A stretch of DNA of 64,000 nt. Source: AP-15 sp963846635 (GTDB lineage: Bacteria > Pseudomonadota > Alphaproteobacteria > ATCC43930 > CGMCC-115725). Numbering within the stretch: position 1 is the first letter of the stretch; every line of letters starts with the position of its first letter. The stretch lies in contig CAWJXM010000023.1 of the NCBI GenBank assembly GCA_963846635.1, forward strand, positions 1-64,000, given 5' to 3'. The notes under the pieces are model-generated. The model had not been told where the DNA came from. It saw only the letters and a program-made list of their open reading frames with translations, and ran no database searches. Positions 56,048 to 64,000 of this stretch are shown one piece after another. A program made the translations under genes and the position numbers.

Positions 56048-57093
56048 CCCAACACCGATCCGGCGAGAGCAAACCGACGGTAGAGCCCGAAATAGCCCGC
56101 GACCATCCTTTCGAGCCCGAAACGGCGGCGTGCCACTTCCCGGCAAGCATCACGATCGAGGCTGTTAACGACATGGATGGCCTCGGCCATATCGGCCACA
56201 CTCTCGACGAGATATCCGGTGACGCCCGGTTCGACGATGTCGGCGAGCGCGCCCGCAGGAAATGCAATGACCGGTGTGCCGCACGCGATCGCTTCCATCG
56301 CGACCAGCGAACTTGTCTCTGGTGCGAGGCTCGGCACCAACAAGCAATGCGCCGCATTCAGCAACCGGCGTTTGCGGACCCAGCCAATCGGGCCGAGGAA
56401 ACGCGCTTGTGGCCTGAGACGCGGCCTTATTTCGGTGGCGAAATAACGCTGATGCGCCGGGTACGGGAACACCTCGCCGCCGATCAGCAGCGGCGTTCGG
56501 GCCAGCCGGGCGGCATCGAGGGCGTGTTCGTAGCCCTTTTCCGGGCATATCCGGCCAAGACACAGTGCGAAATTGCGGCGGGCATGGCGCGCCGGCAGGA
56601 GATCCACAGCCACGCCGTTTTCGATTTCGGGTAGCATCTTTAGATACGGCGGGAAGCTGCGCCGCTGTCTTGCAGAGACGCAATTGAACCAGGTCCGCGG
56701 TCGCTGCGTCTCAAGCGTGCCCGAGGGATAGAACTCCCGCGGAAGGTGCAAGGTCACCAGAGTTGGGACATCGGTTTCGGGCAGCGTGTCAACGAAATCG
56801 ATGGCGTGACTGTGAACGACATCGACCCGAAACTCGGCCAATACCCGAGCAATCGCCCGGCGATGCCGCGCGCGCGCCAATGCCCTTTCGTCATCGGTGA
56901 TGCAGGTCGGCACAGGGCCGGTTTCGACCAATGTTCCAGTTACTTGCGAACCGGAATTGGCGACGACGATCGAATGATGGCCGGCCTCGACCAAAGCGCG
57001 ATCGAGCGCCGCGAGGATCTGCTCGGCACCGCCCACCGCATCCGGCCCAACCGGCGCCAGCGTATAGCCAATGCTGAGCACGGTTAGCGGCAT
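56044..57093 (-). CDS. Glycosyltransferase family 4 protein
   Basis: A 349-residue GT-B enzyme. GPDAVGGAEQILAALDRALVEAGH is the acceptor-side glycine loop, VDVVHSHAIDFVDTLP follows, and CLGRICPEKGYEHALDAARLA with ETSSLVAMEAIACGTPVIAFPAGALADIVEPG (E-x7-E) forms the donor side. It is shorter than MshA-type inositol glycosyltransferases but shares the fold. It lies 9 bases after the deacetylase gene and overlaps the acetyltransferase gene. The acceptor is unknown; its setting makes an inositol derivative conceivable. Confidence 0.88.
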   Translation of the reverse strand: MPLTVLSIGYTLAPVGPDAVGGAEQILAALDRALVEAGHHSIVVANSGSQVTGTLVETGPVPTCITDDERALARARHRRAIARVLAEFRVDVVHSHAIDFVDTLPETDVPTLVTLHLPREFYPSGTLETQRPRTWFNCVSARQRRSFPPYLKMLPEIENGVAVDLLPARHARRNFALCLGRICPEKGYEHALDAARLARTPLLIGGEVFPYPAHQRYFATEIRPRLRPQARFLGPIGWVRKRRLLNAAHCLLVPSLAPETSSLVAMEAIACGTPVIAFPAGALADIVEPGVTGYLVESVADMAEAIHVVNSLDRDACREVARRRFGLERMVAGYFGLYRRFALAGSVLG

Positions 57094-57102
57094 CGGATAC
57101 TG

Positions 57103-57918
57103 CTAAAGGCCGAGCGCATCGAGCGCCGCCCCTGCCCGACGGCGCCAGTCGGCAACGGCGATGTCCCAACCGAATGTCTCGTACAGCAGGACGCCTGAAT
57201 GCGGCGGTTGCCGAAAATCGTAGTCCGGCGCCATCCGAAAGCGCTCGGGGCTCAGCGGGAATTGACGCAGCATTTCGCGCTGAGTGCGGAAACAATCGAC
57301 CATATTTTGTTTGCGCACCAGCGCCGCATCGCCCAGTGGAACGACGACTTCGTCCGTTGGACCCGGCAAAAACACGCCCGCGACCATTTGCCCGTCTCGC
57401 GCATGGTAGAATGGCATTTCGATCAGCGCTGGGCGCTCATGGGGCTCCGCTAGCCGACAAGCGGCATGGGCGGCAAAAGCGGCGGCGTCATGATCGGGAT
57501 GCCCGCCTTCATAGGGATGGGTCAATATCGCCGCCGGGCGTTCGCGTCGCACCCATTGAAGAATCTGCCGCGACAAACGGGCGAGATCGAGAAAGGCTTC
57601 CTTATCTGGCGCACCGAATGCAGCGGTTCGGACGCCGTTGGCCTCACCCGCGATCAGTGCTGCGCCAAGCTCGTTTTGCCGGGCTGCGGCATAGTCAGCG
57701 ATATCGGTATAGCCGTGGCAGTGCGCATCCTCGCCATCACGCGGCGCGCCGTCGGTCACATGGAGCAGCAACGCGTCACGCAGCCGCCACATCTGCCCGC
57801 CGAGCGTGATCGTCTCGTCATCGGGGTGGGCAACGACGATCAACAGTCGCGAGCAGATTGGCTCGTGGCCGGCGAGCTGGGCCAGCAAATCGGGACCCGC
57901 TTGAGATCGCAATTCCAT
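57103..57918 (-). CDS. PIG-L/LmbE-family deacetylase
   Basis: A 271-residue zinc-dependent N-acetylglucosamine deacetylase-like protein. VVAHPDDETITLGG has the catalytic Asp and zinc ligands, THPYEGGHPDHDAAAFAAHAA supplies the second His set, and LLHVTDGAPRDG is the connecting strand. Relatives deacetylate GlcNAc-inositol (MshB), GlcNAc-phosphatidylinositol (PIG-L) or bacillithiol precursors (BshB). The ATG at 57918 overlaps the glycosidase stop; a GTG at 57921 is also possible. Confidence 0.9.
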   Translation of the reverse strand: MELRSQAGPDLLAQLAGHEPICSRLLIVVAHPDDETITLGGQMWRLRDALLLHVTDGAPRDGEDAHCHGYTDIADYAAARQNELGAALIAGEANGVRTAAFGAPDKEAFLDLARLSRQILQWVRRERPAAILTHPYEGGHPDHDAAAFAAHAACRLAEPHERPALIEMPFYHARDGQMVAGVFLPGPTDEVVVPLGDAALVRKQNMVDCFRTQREMLRQFPLSPERFRMAPDYDFRQPPHSGVLLYETFGWDIAVADWRRRAGAALDALGL

Positions 57919-58856
57919 CACGGCGACGGGGTTGCCGCGAGCGCCGGATTGGGCCCGAAACCGGCGCCGGCGCCGTAATAGCGCCTGATCATCCGCACAC
58001 AGAATTCGGCGAATTCGTCATCGCATTGCGGCGGACTCGTATAATGCGGCGCCAGCCCGCGATGATCGGGCGTGAAGCAAAAGGTCAGGGTGACGTCGAA
58101 CGGCTCCAATGCGCGCATCTGATGGTCGAACCAAGCCTCGGCATTGGGCCGGAAACTGTCGGCCCAACTGAGCCCGGTCCGCAAATAGCGCACGCCAAGC
58201 TGCTCGAGCCATTGGACGGCGGCATCGAGCCGGTGATCCTCGAAATGGAACCATTGGCAGATGCCAAGTTCGGGCGTGAAATTGGCGAAACATCGAGCAG
58301 CGCGCTTTGGCGTGCCGTCTTCGCGCAACAGCCCCATATAAAAATGCCGGTAGTAAGACGAGCCCTCGGCCTCCTTGTGACGGGTCGTTGCCGGCCAGGC
58401 CTGGGGCAGATCAAACAGGCTGTACCAATGGATCCTGGATGTTCGGCCAATCAGCAATTCTGCAGTGCGCTGCAAGCCGAACTCTTGCACCTCCTCGGCG
58501 CCGAAACTCGAGGCGCCGCATTCCGAGACCCAGATCGGCAGCTCGGTGACAGCGGCAATTTCAGCGAGCTTGGCCGGCCACTCGTCGATCGGCCACAAAT
58601 TCCAGTCGAGCGGAAAACCATGCACCGCCACCACATCGAGGCGTTCGAGCACCCCCTGCCCGGCGAGATTGCAGATGAAGGCCGGGTCGATTGGCGAGAT
58701 CCCGCCCAAGACCCGCGGCAGGCGCGGCGCTGCGCTGGCAATTGCGTCGCCGGCCACACGCATCATGCGCGAGAATTTTGACCAATCCGGATCGAGCTCC
58801 AAATCCCAATGCGATTTGTTGTTGGGTTCGTTCCACAGCATCACCGCTTCGATCAC
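57918..58856 (-). CDS. Clan-A glycoside hydrolase-like protein (beta-xylosidase-like)
   Basis: A 312-residue TIM-barrel protein. WNEPNN near the start provides the acid/base Glu and LPIWVSECGAS the nucleophile Glu, the clan GH-A pattern. RIHWYSLFDLPQAWPATTRHKEAEGSSYYRHFYMGLL follows. There is no signal peptide, so it would act inside the cell. The GTG at 58856 overlaps the methyltransferase stop (GTGA); the reading upstream of it is antisense-like and rejected. Perhaps it trims or transfers a sugar on the glycan intermediate. Confidence 0.78.
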   Translation of the reverse strand: MIEAVMLWNEPNNKSHWDLELDPDWSKFSRMMRVAGDAIASAAPRLPRVLGGISPIDPAFICNLAGQGVLERLDVVAVHGFPLDWNLWPIDEWPAKLAEIAAVTELPIWVSECGASSFGAEEVQEFGLQRTAELLIGRTSRIHWYSLFDLPQAWPATTRHKEAEGSSYYRHFYMGLLREDGTPKRAARCFANFTPELGICQWFHFEDHRLDAAVQWLEQLGVRYLRTGLSWADSFRPNAEAWFDHQMRALEPFDVTLTFCFTPDHRGLAPHYTSPPQCDDEFAEFCVRMIRRYYGAGAGFGPNPALAATPSP

Positions 58857-59629
58857 GGCATCGCTCCATTGCCGCGCCCGTTCGGGCGAGCCGGATACAC
58901 CGCGCGTTGGCTGGCCGCCGGCCCCGGACGGCAGATAAAGACTTCTTCCTCGGGGTTGGCGTCGATCACAAAGCCGGCGCTGCGCAGCATCGCTGCGGTG
59001 CAGGCGCGATTGGGGATCCACCAGTTGGTGTCGTCACCGGCATAGCAATGCTCGATGAAGGCTAGCCGAGGAAAGCCCGGTCGATCGAAGACCGCTTTCT
59101 CTTGGAACGGGTAATCCGTTTCGAGCCGCGTCTCGGTCGGATCACCGCGCTGCATCGACTGGCAGACAAACAGGTCGCGGACGACATGGTCGCGGATCAG
59201 GTCGAGCGCCAGCAAGGGGTGACGCAGATGGTAGAGCACACCTAGAAACAGCACGAGATCGAAGCGCTCGTTAAGGGTGGCGACGTCGTAAACCGACATT
59301 TGCGCGAATTCGATGTCGAACCCGATGACATCCGCGGCAAATCGGGCTTGGCGCAAATAATCTTCGTCGATATCGATCGCGAGCACGCGGGCGGCATTGC
59401 GCCGCTTCATCTCGATTGCGTAGAAGCCGCCATTGCATCCAATGTCGAGCACGGTTCGGCCGCTGAGGTCGGCGGGCAGCGCGTGTGCGAAGCGTCGCCA
59501 CTTTATGGACGGGTAATCGCCGAGAAAGTGCTCGGGGGCGGTCTCGACGCCGGCGAGGTCGATATTGTGAAACCACGGGCCGAGCGCCGCCGCGCGGCGC
59601 CGGATCTCCTCGGGTGGATATTTGATCAT
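58853..59629 (-). CDS. SAM-dependent methyltransferase, CmoB-like (TIGR04290 type)
   Basis: A 258-residue enzyme. PWFHNIDLAGVETAPEHFLGDYPSIKWRRFAHALP resembles CmoB-like methyltransferases, and TVLDIGCNGGFYAIEMKRR is the SAM site; DLVLFLGVLYHLRHPLLALD is the later core motif. I believe it belongs to the family often found beside CgeB-type transferases and beta-xylosidase-like genes, but this is from memory. ATGA and GTGA overlaps join it to both neighbours. A sugar or inositol hydroxyl is a likelier target than tRNA here. Confidence 0.85.
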   Translation of the reverse strand: MIKYPPEEIRRRAAALGPWFHNIDLAGVETAPEHFLGDYPSIKWRRFAHALPADLSGRTVLDIGCNGGFYAIEMKRRNAARVLAIDIDEDYLRQARFAADVIGFDIEFAQMSVYDVATLNERFDLVLFLGVLYHLRHPLLALDLIRDHVVRDLFVCQSMQRGDPTETRLETDYPFQEKAVFDRPGFPRLAFIEHCYAGDDTNWWIPNRACTAAMLRSAGFVIDANPEEEVFICRPGPAASQRAVYPARPNGRGNGAMP

Positions 59630-60408
59630 CGCGCGCGCATCCCGCGCACTGCACTGCCGAGCTCGAGAAGGGCCTTTGTACGGGCGCGGTGGCTGGTCAG
59701 CAATCGCATCGCCTCGCGATAGCCGCCGAGGGTGCCGACATCGACGTAATCAGTCCCGGCCGCAACCGCGACCGCCTCGCCGCCCTCGGCGAGATAGGCA
59801 TTGACCAATGTGCCTATATATTCGTCGCGTGGCTCGCGTCTCTGCCACAACTCGTGCAATGCGTGCAACACCGAACCGGGGAGTCGAAACGCACCCCAAA
59901 TCCAGCGCGTAGAAGCGCCCGGCGTTTTGACCTGTATCTCTTGGACACGCCCGTTCCGATCGACTGCGACTGCATCAAAAAATTCGGGCCGGGCGACCGG
60001 GAACGTCAGAAAAGCCAGTTTGTCGTCCGGCAGCTCGGTCAAACCGTTTTCCGGCAGCCAAATCGTGTCGGGCAGACCGACAACAACCAATTCATCCGGT
60101 TGGATCAGCGGCAAGGCGCGGAAGATCGCATCGCACAACCCGCAAGCCTCCGGCTGAACGACATAGGCGATCGCTGCGCCGTCGATGCGCGCGCCGTAAT
60201 ACTGAAGGATGTCGCTTTTCCAAGGCGATATCACAAAACAGATGCGATCTGCGCCAGCGTAAAGCATGCGCTCGACCAGATACTCACTGACGGCGCGCGG
60301 GCGTTCGGTATCGCCGTCGAAGCGGCTGCCGACCGGCAGCAATTCCTTTGAGAAGGCGAGCGGCTGGATGCGTGTGCCATTCCCGGCGGCCGGGATGATG
60401 CCCCACAT
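59626..60408 (-). CDS. Sugar-phosphate nucleotidyltransferase
   Basis: A 260-residue RmlA/GalU-like enzyme that would activate a sugar 1-phosphate. MWGIIPAAGNGTRIQPLAFSKELLPVGS is the full NTP-binding signature, VVVGLPDTIWLP holds the metal-binding Asp, and the C-terminal YVDVGTLGGYREAMRLL is typical. It starts just 3 bases after the adjacent CgeB gene and overlaps the methyltransferase gene by ATGA. The base and sugar cannot be told. Confidence 0.9.
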   Translation of the reverse strand: MWGIIPAAGNGTRIQPLAFSKELLPVGSRFDGDTERPRAVSEYLVERMLYAGADRICFVISPWKSDILQYYGARIDGAAIAYVVQPEACGLCDAIFRALPLIQPDELVVVGLPDTIWLPENGLTELPDDKLAFLTFPVARPEFFDAVAVDRNGRVQEIQVKTPGASTRWIWGAFRLPGSVLHALHELWQRREPRDEYIGTLVNAYLAEGGEAVAVAAGTDYVDVGTLGGYREAMRLLTSHRARTKALLELGSAVRGMRAR

Positions 60409-60411
60409 CGG

Positions 60412-61506
60412 TCAGGCCTCCTGACGCCATTCGGAAGGCGCACGCCGGTGCGCCGCCTCGAGCAGCCGTATCAGCTGCGCCGCCCGGCGATCGGCGGTGT
60501 GCTCGGTCAGCACGCGTTCTTGCGCGTCGGCGCCGATCCGCGCCAGCTCGCTATCACTCAACGCGAGTGCGGCGAGAACGTCGTCGGTCGTGCGCACGAT
60601 CAAAATCTCACTGCCCGGAACGAAGAAGTCATCGAGCCCTTCCCACCAATCGCTGAGGATTGGCGTTGCGCAAGCAGCCGCCTCGAACAAGCGGCCCGAA
60701 GGACACCAGCCGCAAGCGGCCATTGCCGAGCGCGTGATGTTCAGCGTCGCGCGTGCCGCAGCATAGAACAGCGGATGCGCCGCCGGTGTCACGTGTCGCT
60801 CGAAAAAGATGTTGGGAAGCCATGGGAAATCCGCGGGATAGAGGGAACCGCCGATTATGAACCGCTCACTCGGGACGCGCTGCGCCGGTTCGAGGAACAA
60901 CCGGGCGAGCGCAGGCTGCCGATCGGCCGCATATGTCCCGAGATAGGAGAGGGCTGCTCGGCAGAACTCCGGCGGCGTGGCCGGCCGATATCGTTGTGGA
61001 TCGACACAGCCGTAAAGCGGAGCCACCCGCACCGCGCCAAGGCGGTCGCGCAATGCGCTCAGCACCTCGCCTCCGGCATAGCTCAGGACGAGATCGAACC
61101 CGGCGAGCCCATCGGCGCCGAGATAGGCGACCGGCTCCCCCGCGCCGACCCGGGCCAAAGTGACCGGGCTGTCGAGGTCGTAAAAGACGCGCAAGGCCCG
61201 GCTATCGAGGATCAGATCGGCCGCGGGGAGCGCATCCGGACAATAAGACGTCACAATGGCTGCGTCGGCATCGGCAAGCTGTCGCTTGGCCGCGGCCGCA
61301 ATTTCCTTCCAATCCCGGTAAAGCACAAGCTGACCGCCATCGAGCTCGGTTAAATCGCGATTTTCCGCGTAATACGGAACGTCGCGCTCGAAGAAAACGA
61401 TGCGATGGCCTTGTGCTGCCAAACTCTGGATCAGCGCCCGCCACAATACGGCGTGTCCATTCCCCCAGGACGAACTGACCGACAATCCGAATATGACCAA
61501 CTTCAT
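60412..61506 (-). CDS. CgeB-family glycosyltransferase (copy 1)
   Basis: A 364-residue GT-B protein. The N terminus MKLVIFGLSVSSSWGNGHAVLWRALIQSLAAQGHRIVFFERDVPYY and the C-terminal GRLFEAAACATPILSDWWEGLDDFFVPGSEILIV are CgeB-family hallmarks. It shares order and motifs with the two genes upstream, so the set arose by tandem duplication. Its start overlaps the preceding stop (61503-61506). Confidence 0.87.
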   Translation of the reverse strand: MKLVIFGLSVSSSWGNGHAVLWRALIQSLAAQGHRIVFFERDVPYYAENRDLTELDGGQLVLYRDWKEIAAAAKRQLADADAAIVTSYCPDALPAADLILDSRALRVFYDLDSPVTLARVGAGEPVAYLGADGLAGFDLVLSYAGGEVLSALRDRLGAVRVAPLYGCVDPQRYRPATPPEFCRAALSYLGTYAADRQPALARLFLEPAQRVPSERFIIGGSLYPADFPWLPNIFFERHVTPAAHPLFYAAARATLNITRSAMAACGWCPSGRLFEAAACATPILSDWWEGLDDFFVPGSEILIVRTTDDVLAALALSDSELARIGADAQERVLTEHTADRRAAQLIRLLEAAHRRAPSEWRQEA

Positions 61507-62678
61507 GGCGCCGATGCTCCCGCTGTCGGCGTGTGATGCGCCGCCGAGCGGCGCGTGGCCAAGCGCTCAGGACGCTTCTTTCGGTACCAGACCTCGGCAA
61601 CGTAGGATTCAAGCGCAACGGCGCGATGCTCGGCGGTGTGACAGGCAAGAGCCCGCGCGCGTGCGGCGCCGGCGAGTTTGAGCCGCCGTTCTTCCGGCAT
61701 TTCGCGCAGATAAAACAGCACCTCTTCGCTATTCCGGGCGACGAGGATCTCCCGGCCGGGACGGAAAAACTCGTCGAGGCCAGCCCACCAATCGCTAATG
61801 ATCGGCACGCCGCAGGCGGCAGCTTCAAATAGGCGAACACTCGGCGAATAGCCGCTACGGATCATATCGGCGCGGGTCACGTTCAGCGTGAAACGCTGGC
61901 GTGCAAAAAACGTCGCATGTCCGCCGGGCTCGATGTGCTCGATGCGCTCCAGATTGCCTGGCCAAGTCAGATTTTCAGGATACAACGAACCGGCGACGGC
62001 AAAGCTCCCTTCCGCCCACCGGCGTGCCGGAGCGCACAGCAGCCGTTCGAGGGTCGGCTGGCGGTCAGCACTATAGGTTCCGAGATAACCGAGATCCCAA
62101 TCGGGGGCGCCCGCCGCCGGATTGTGGCAATTCGGGATCGACGCCACAATAAAGCGCTCGGGCCATGCGCGTGCGCCGAACTCCTCCTCGATGCGGCGCA
62201 GCACTGGGCCACCAGTAAAGGAAAGATAAAGGTCAAAGCCGGGGATCATATCAGCGCTCAGATATTGGCAATTCCCGGCGGCAACGGCCGCAAGCGTTAC
62301 GGGCGTATCGATGTCGTAAAAAGCGACCAGCCCATGCGCCGTGCGTTGTACGAAGCGACCAACCTCGATCCCATCGGGGACGTAGGAGCCGACGATCACG
62401 AGATCGGCGTCGCGCAACGTGCTGCTCCATTGCTCCTGCAGCTCCGAGACCCTGTCGTAGAGGTATGTTACGCCGAAGGGTGGATGCGGAAGGTCGCGGT
62501 GATCGCGATACCAAGGCGTGTCGCGCTCGAGAAAGATGACCTCGTGACCGCGCCCGCTCAGCGCTCGCATCAGACCGCGATAGGTGGTTGCATGCCCGTT
62601 TCCCCAGGAGGAGGTGATCGACAACCCGAGAATGACGATCCGCAGCCTGCTCGATGGATCCTGTAAAGCGGGAATCAT
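61503..62678 (-). CDS. CgeB-family glycosyltransferase (copy 2)
   Basis: A 391-residue paralogue of copy 1: LRIVILGLSITSSWGNGHATTYRGLMRALSGRGHEVIFLERDTPWY, then YLGTYSADRQPTLERLL and VRLFEAAACGVPIISDWWAGLDEFFRPGREILVAR. The two C-terminal regions are nearly superimposable, yet the acceptor halves differ, suggesting different acceptors. It has 4-base overlaps with both neighbours. Confidence 0.87.
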   Translation of the reverse strand: MIPALQDPSSRLRIVILGLSITSSWGNGHATTYRGLMRALSGRGHEVIFLERDTPWYRDHRDLPHPPFGVTYLYDRVSELQEQWSSTLRDADLVIVGSYVPDGIEVGRFVQRTAHGLVAFYDIDTPVTLAAVAAGNCQYLSADMIPGFDLYLSFTGGPVLRRIEEEFGARAWPERFIVASIPNCHNPAAGAPDWDLGYLGTYSADRQPTLERLLCAPARRWAEGSFAVAGSLYPENLTWPGNLERIEHIEPGGHATFFARQRFTLNVTRADMIRSGYSPSVRLFEAAACGVPIISDWWAGLDEFFRPGREILVARNSEEVLFYLREMPEERRLKLAGAARARALACHTAEHRAVALESYVAEVWYRKKRPERLATRRSAAHHTPTAGASAP

Positions 62679-63754
62679 TCAATCCCCTCCAATACCCGCT
62701 GCAGCACTGCAACGCGTTGCGCATAAGTGTGGTCAGCAAGAGCGCGGGCCCACGCGGCGGCACCAATGCGGCGCGCTTCCTCGCGGCCAAGTCGAGCAAG
62801 CTGCTCGGCCAATACCGCTCCGTTCTCCGCTACCAAAATTTCGCGTCCCGGCTCAAAGAACAGTTCAATCCCCTCCCACGCATCGGTGATGATGCAGGCG
62901 CCGGCCCCGGCCGCCTCGAATACACGGGTCGCCGGGCTGAACCCGTAGGCCGCCATGCTGTCGCGGCTGACGTTCAGCACAGCTAGTGCGGATGCATTGA
63001 ATGCGTTGTGGTCGCGGGTATAGACGTGGCCGAGATACCCGACATTGGCCGGAAATGGCTTATCACTCCAGCCGCTGCCGCCAAGCAGGAAGCGTCGGTC
63101 GGGCAAATCGGCGGCGATCGCAATGAAGAACTCGTCGATCCGCCGTTCGCGGTCGGGCAGGCGGTTCGCGACAAGCCCGAGATCACAGGCAAAACGCGGT
63201 TCGGGCGCGACCGGATAATGGGTGAGTGGATCGAGGCCATTGTAGATCGGCACGCAATGGCGCGCGCCGAAGCGCTGGTAAGCCTCGACCACCGGCGGTC
63301 CGCCGCCATAGGTCAGTACGATGTCATAAGCCGGGATCAGCGGGCGGAACGGATCGTCAGGGCTGCCGGCGATCCGGTCAAGGGTCGCCGGCGCGTCGAC
63401 ATCCCAGAACGCGGCAATCGCGCCAGGGCGCTTGATCGCCGGCACCCGCGCCTCCAACAATGCGTCGAAAACGCCGACGCCGCTTGCTTTGACGATCAGG
63501 TCGGCTGCGCGCGCCCGATCGAGGGCGCGCTCAACGCCGGCCTCACCCTCGGCGGGGTAGACGACGACTTCAGCCCAGGGCGGGTCGTCGATATCGCGGT
63601 GCTGTTGCCGGTCGTAGGCGTCGGGTTCGTAAAACGTGATGCGGTGCCCATTGGCGGCAAGCGCGTGCAATATGCCTCGGTAATATGTCGCCGCTCCGTT
63701 CCAATAGGCCGAGACGAGGCTCGACCCGAAAAAGGCGATACTCAGCGGGGTCAT
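62675..63754 (-). CDS. CgeB-family glycosyltransferase (copy 3)
   Basis: A 359-residue paralogue: MTPLSIAFFGSSLVSAYWNGAATYYRGILHALAANGHRITFYEPDAYDRQQHRD, then ATRVFEAAGAGACIITDAWEGIELFFEPGREILVAENG. It is more diverged from copies 1 and 2 than they are from each other. The ATG at 63754 overlaps the upstream stop (ATGA); longer upstream readings are rejected for that reason. Confidence 0.86.
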   Translation of the reverse strand: MTPLSIAFFGSSLVSAYWNGAATYYRGILHALAANGHRITFYEPDAYDRQQHRDIDDPPWAEVVVYPAEGEAGVERALDRARAADLIVKASGVGVFDALLEARVPAIKRPGAIAAFWDVDAPATLDRIAGSPDDPFRPLIPAYDIVLTYGGGPPVVEAYQRFGARHCVPIYNGLDPLTHYPVAPEPRFACDLGLVANRLPDRERRIDEFFIAIAADLPDRRFLLGGSGWSDKPFPANVGYLGHVYTRDHNAFNASALAVLNVSRDSMAAYGFSPATRVFEAAGAGACIITDAWEGIELFFEPGREILVAENGAVLAEQLARLGREEARRIGAAAWARALADHTYAQRVAVLQRVLEGIE

Positions 63755-64000
63755 TTTGCCGCCGCCACTGCGGGTTGAGCGAGCGCGCAACCCAACCCAG
63801 CGCAGATGGCAAGCAACTGATCGACGCGGTGCGCACAGCTGTGACGTGCGATGACGGTCGCTCGGCCGCGTTCGGCCAGATGCGTACGCAGTGCAGGATC
63901 GGCGCACAGTTGATCGAGTTGGTGCTGCATTTCGGTGCCATTGCGCGCAACAAGATAATCTTCGCCCGGTGTGAACAGCTGTTCACAATCGTCCCAAGGG
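63751..64000 (-). CDS. CgeB-family glycosyltransferase (copy 4), 3' part only
   Basis: The minus strand from the window edge reads DDCEQLFTPGEDYLVARNGTEMQHQLDQLCADPALRTHLAERGRATVIARHSCAHRVDQLLAIC and stops at 63751. The spacing of the F-x-P-G-x-(D/E)-(Y/I)-L-V motif and the following helices matches the C terminus of the three complete copies. It is cut by the window end, so at least one more cluster gene lies outside. Confidence 0.75.
   Translation of the reverse strand, partial: PWDDCEQLFTPGEDYLVARNGTEMQHQLDQLCADPALRTHLAERGRATVIARHSCAHRVDQLLAICAGLGCALAQPAVAAAK

Noticed and set aside
53097..64000. A true mycothiol pathway
   Set aside because: No cysteine ligase is present in the window, and the acetyltransferase is of the exopolysaccharide type, so only a partial parallel is claimed.

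Overview
This window looks like chromosomal DNA of a high-GC alphaproteobacterium, probably uncultured and near the Rhodospirillales or Hyphomicrobiales. The clues are an MbfA-type ferritin-VIT1 iron exporter, an ubiH-like gene beside ftsK-lolA-xthA, DUF1326/DUF2182 and HdeA-like proteins, many peptide-ABC and acyl-CoA genes, and interspersed repeats of the 'ccttcgagacgc' and 'cccgcgaaagcgggg' kinds. I cannot assign a genus.

Layout. 0-9.2 kb: a decayed phosphate-permease-like MFS gene carrying a small transposon-like insertion, two SDRs, UspA, a DegP/HtrA protease and a frameshifted two-NBD ABC exporter. 9.2-11 kb: a short lower-GC accessory patch (PIN-like protein, small orphan) against the 3' end of tRNA-Gly(CCC). 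11-25 kb: housekeeping and metabolic genes, namely cupin, dienelactone hydrolase, DUF2182/DUF1326, epoxide hydrolase-like, MmgE/PrpD, UbiH-like, ftsK, lolA, GATase, xthA, a methyltransferase and a cyclic-nucleotide-binding protein. 25.6-38.1 kb: a plus-strand run of four glycosyltransferases, a polysaccharide deacetylase, a small membrane protein and a peptide/oligopeptide ABC importer, several joined by 4-base start-stop overlaps. 38-50 kb: metallo-hydrolase, questin oxidase-like protein, DUF882 peptidase, mbfA, zinc-ribbon protein, two acyl-CoA dehydrogenases with a FadJ-like multifunctional enzyme (beta-oxidation), ThiE-like, SIMPL and phospholipase D-like proteins. 50-53 kb: a KdpD-like sensor kinase without kdpE or kdpFABC. 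53-64 kb: inositol-1-phosphate synthase convergent with a long, tightly coupled minus-strand operon of glycan genes.

The most interesting system is the 53.1-64 kb cluster: inositol-phosphate synthase, two methyltransferases, a BcsL-type acetyltransferase, a GT4 transferase, a PIG-L deacetylase, a clan-A glycosidase-like protein, a sugar nucleotidyltransferase and four CgeB-family glycosyltransferases in tandem, the fourth cut by the window edge. This inventory suggests an inositol-containing glycoconjugate or surface glycan with no product I can name. The 25.6-31.9 kb glycosyltransferase/deacetylase set is a second uncharacterised glycan locus.

Caution. At least eight genes, including the normally essential ftsK, are each interrupted by one or more single-base frameshifts whose correction restores family-typical protein. 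Many of these may be assembly indels rather than true gene death. The MFS gene also carries a real insertion. No CRISPR array, rRNA, prophage or transposase gene was seen.
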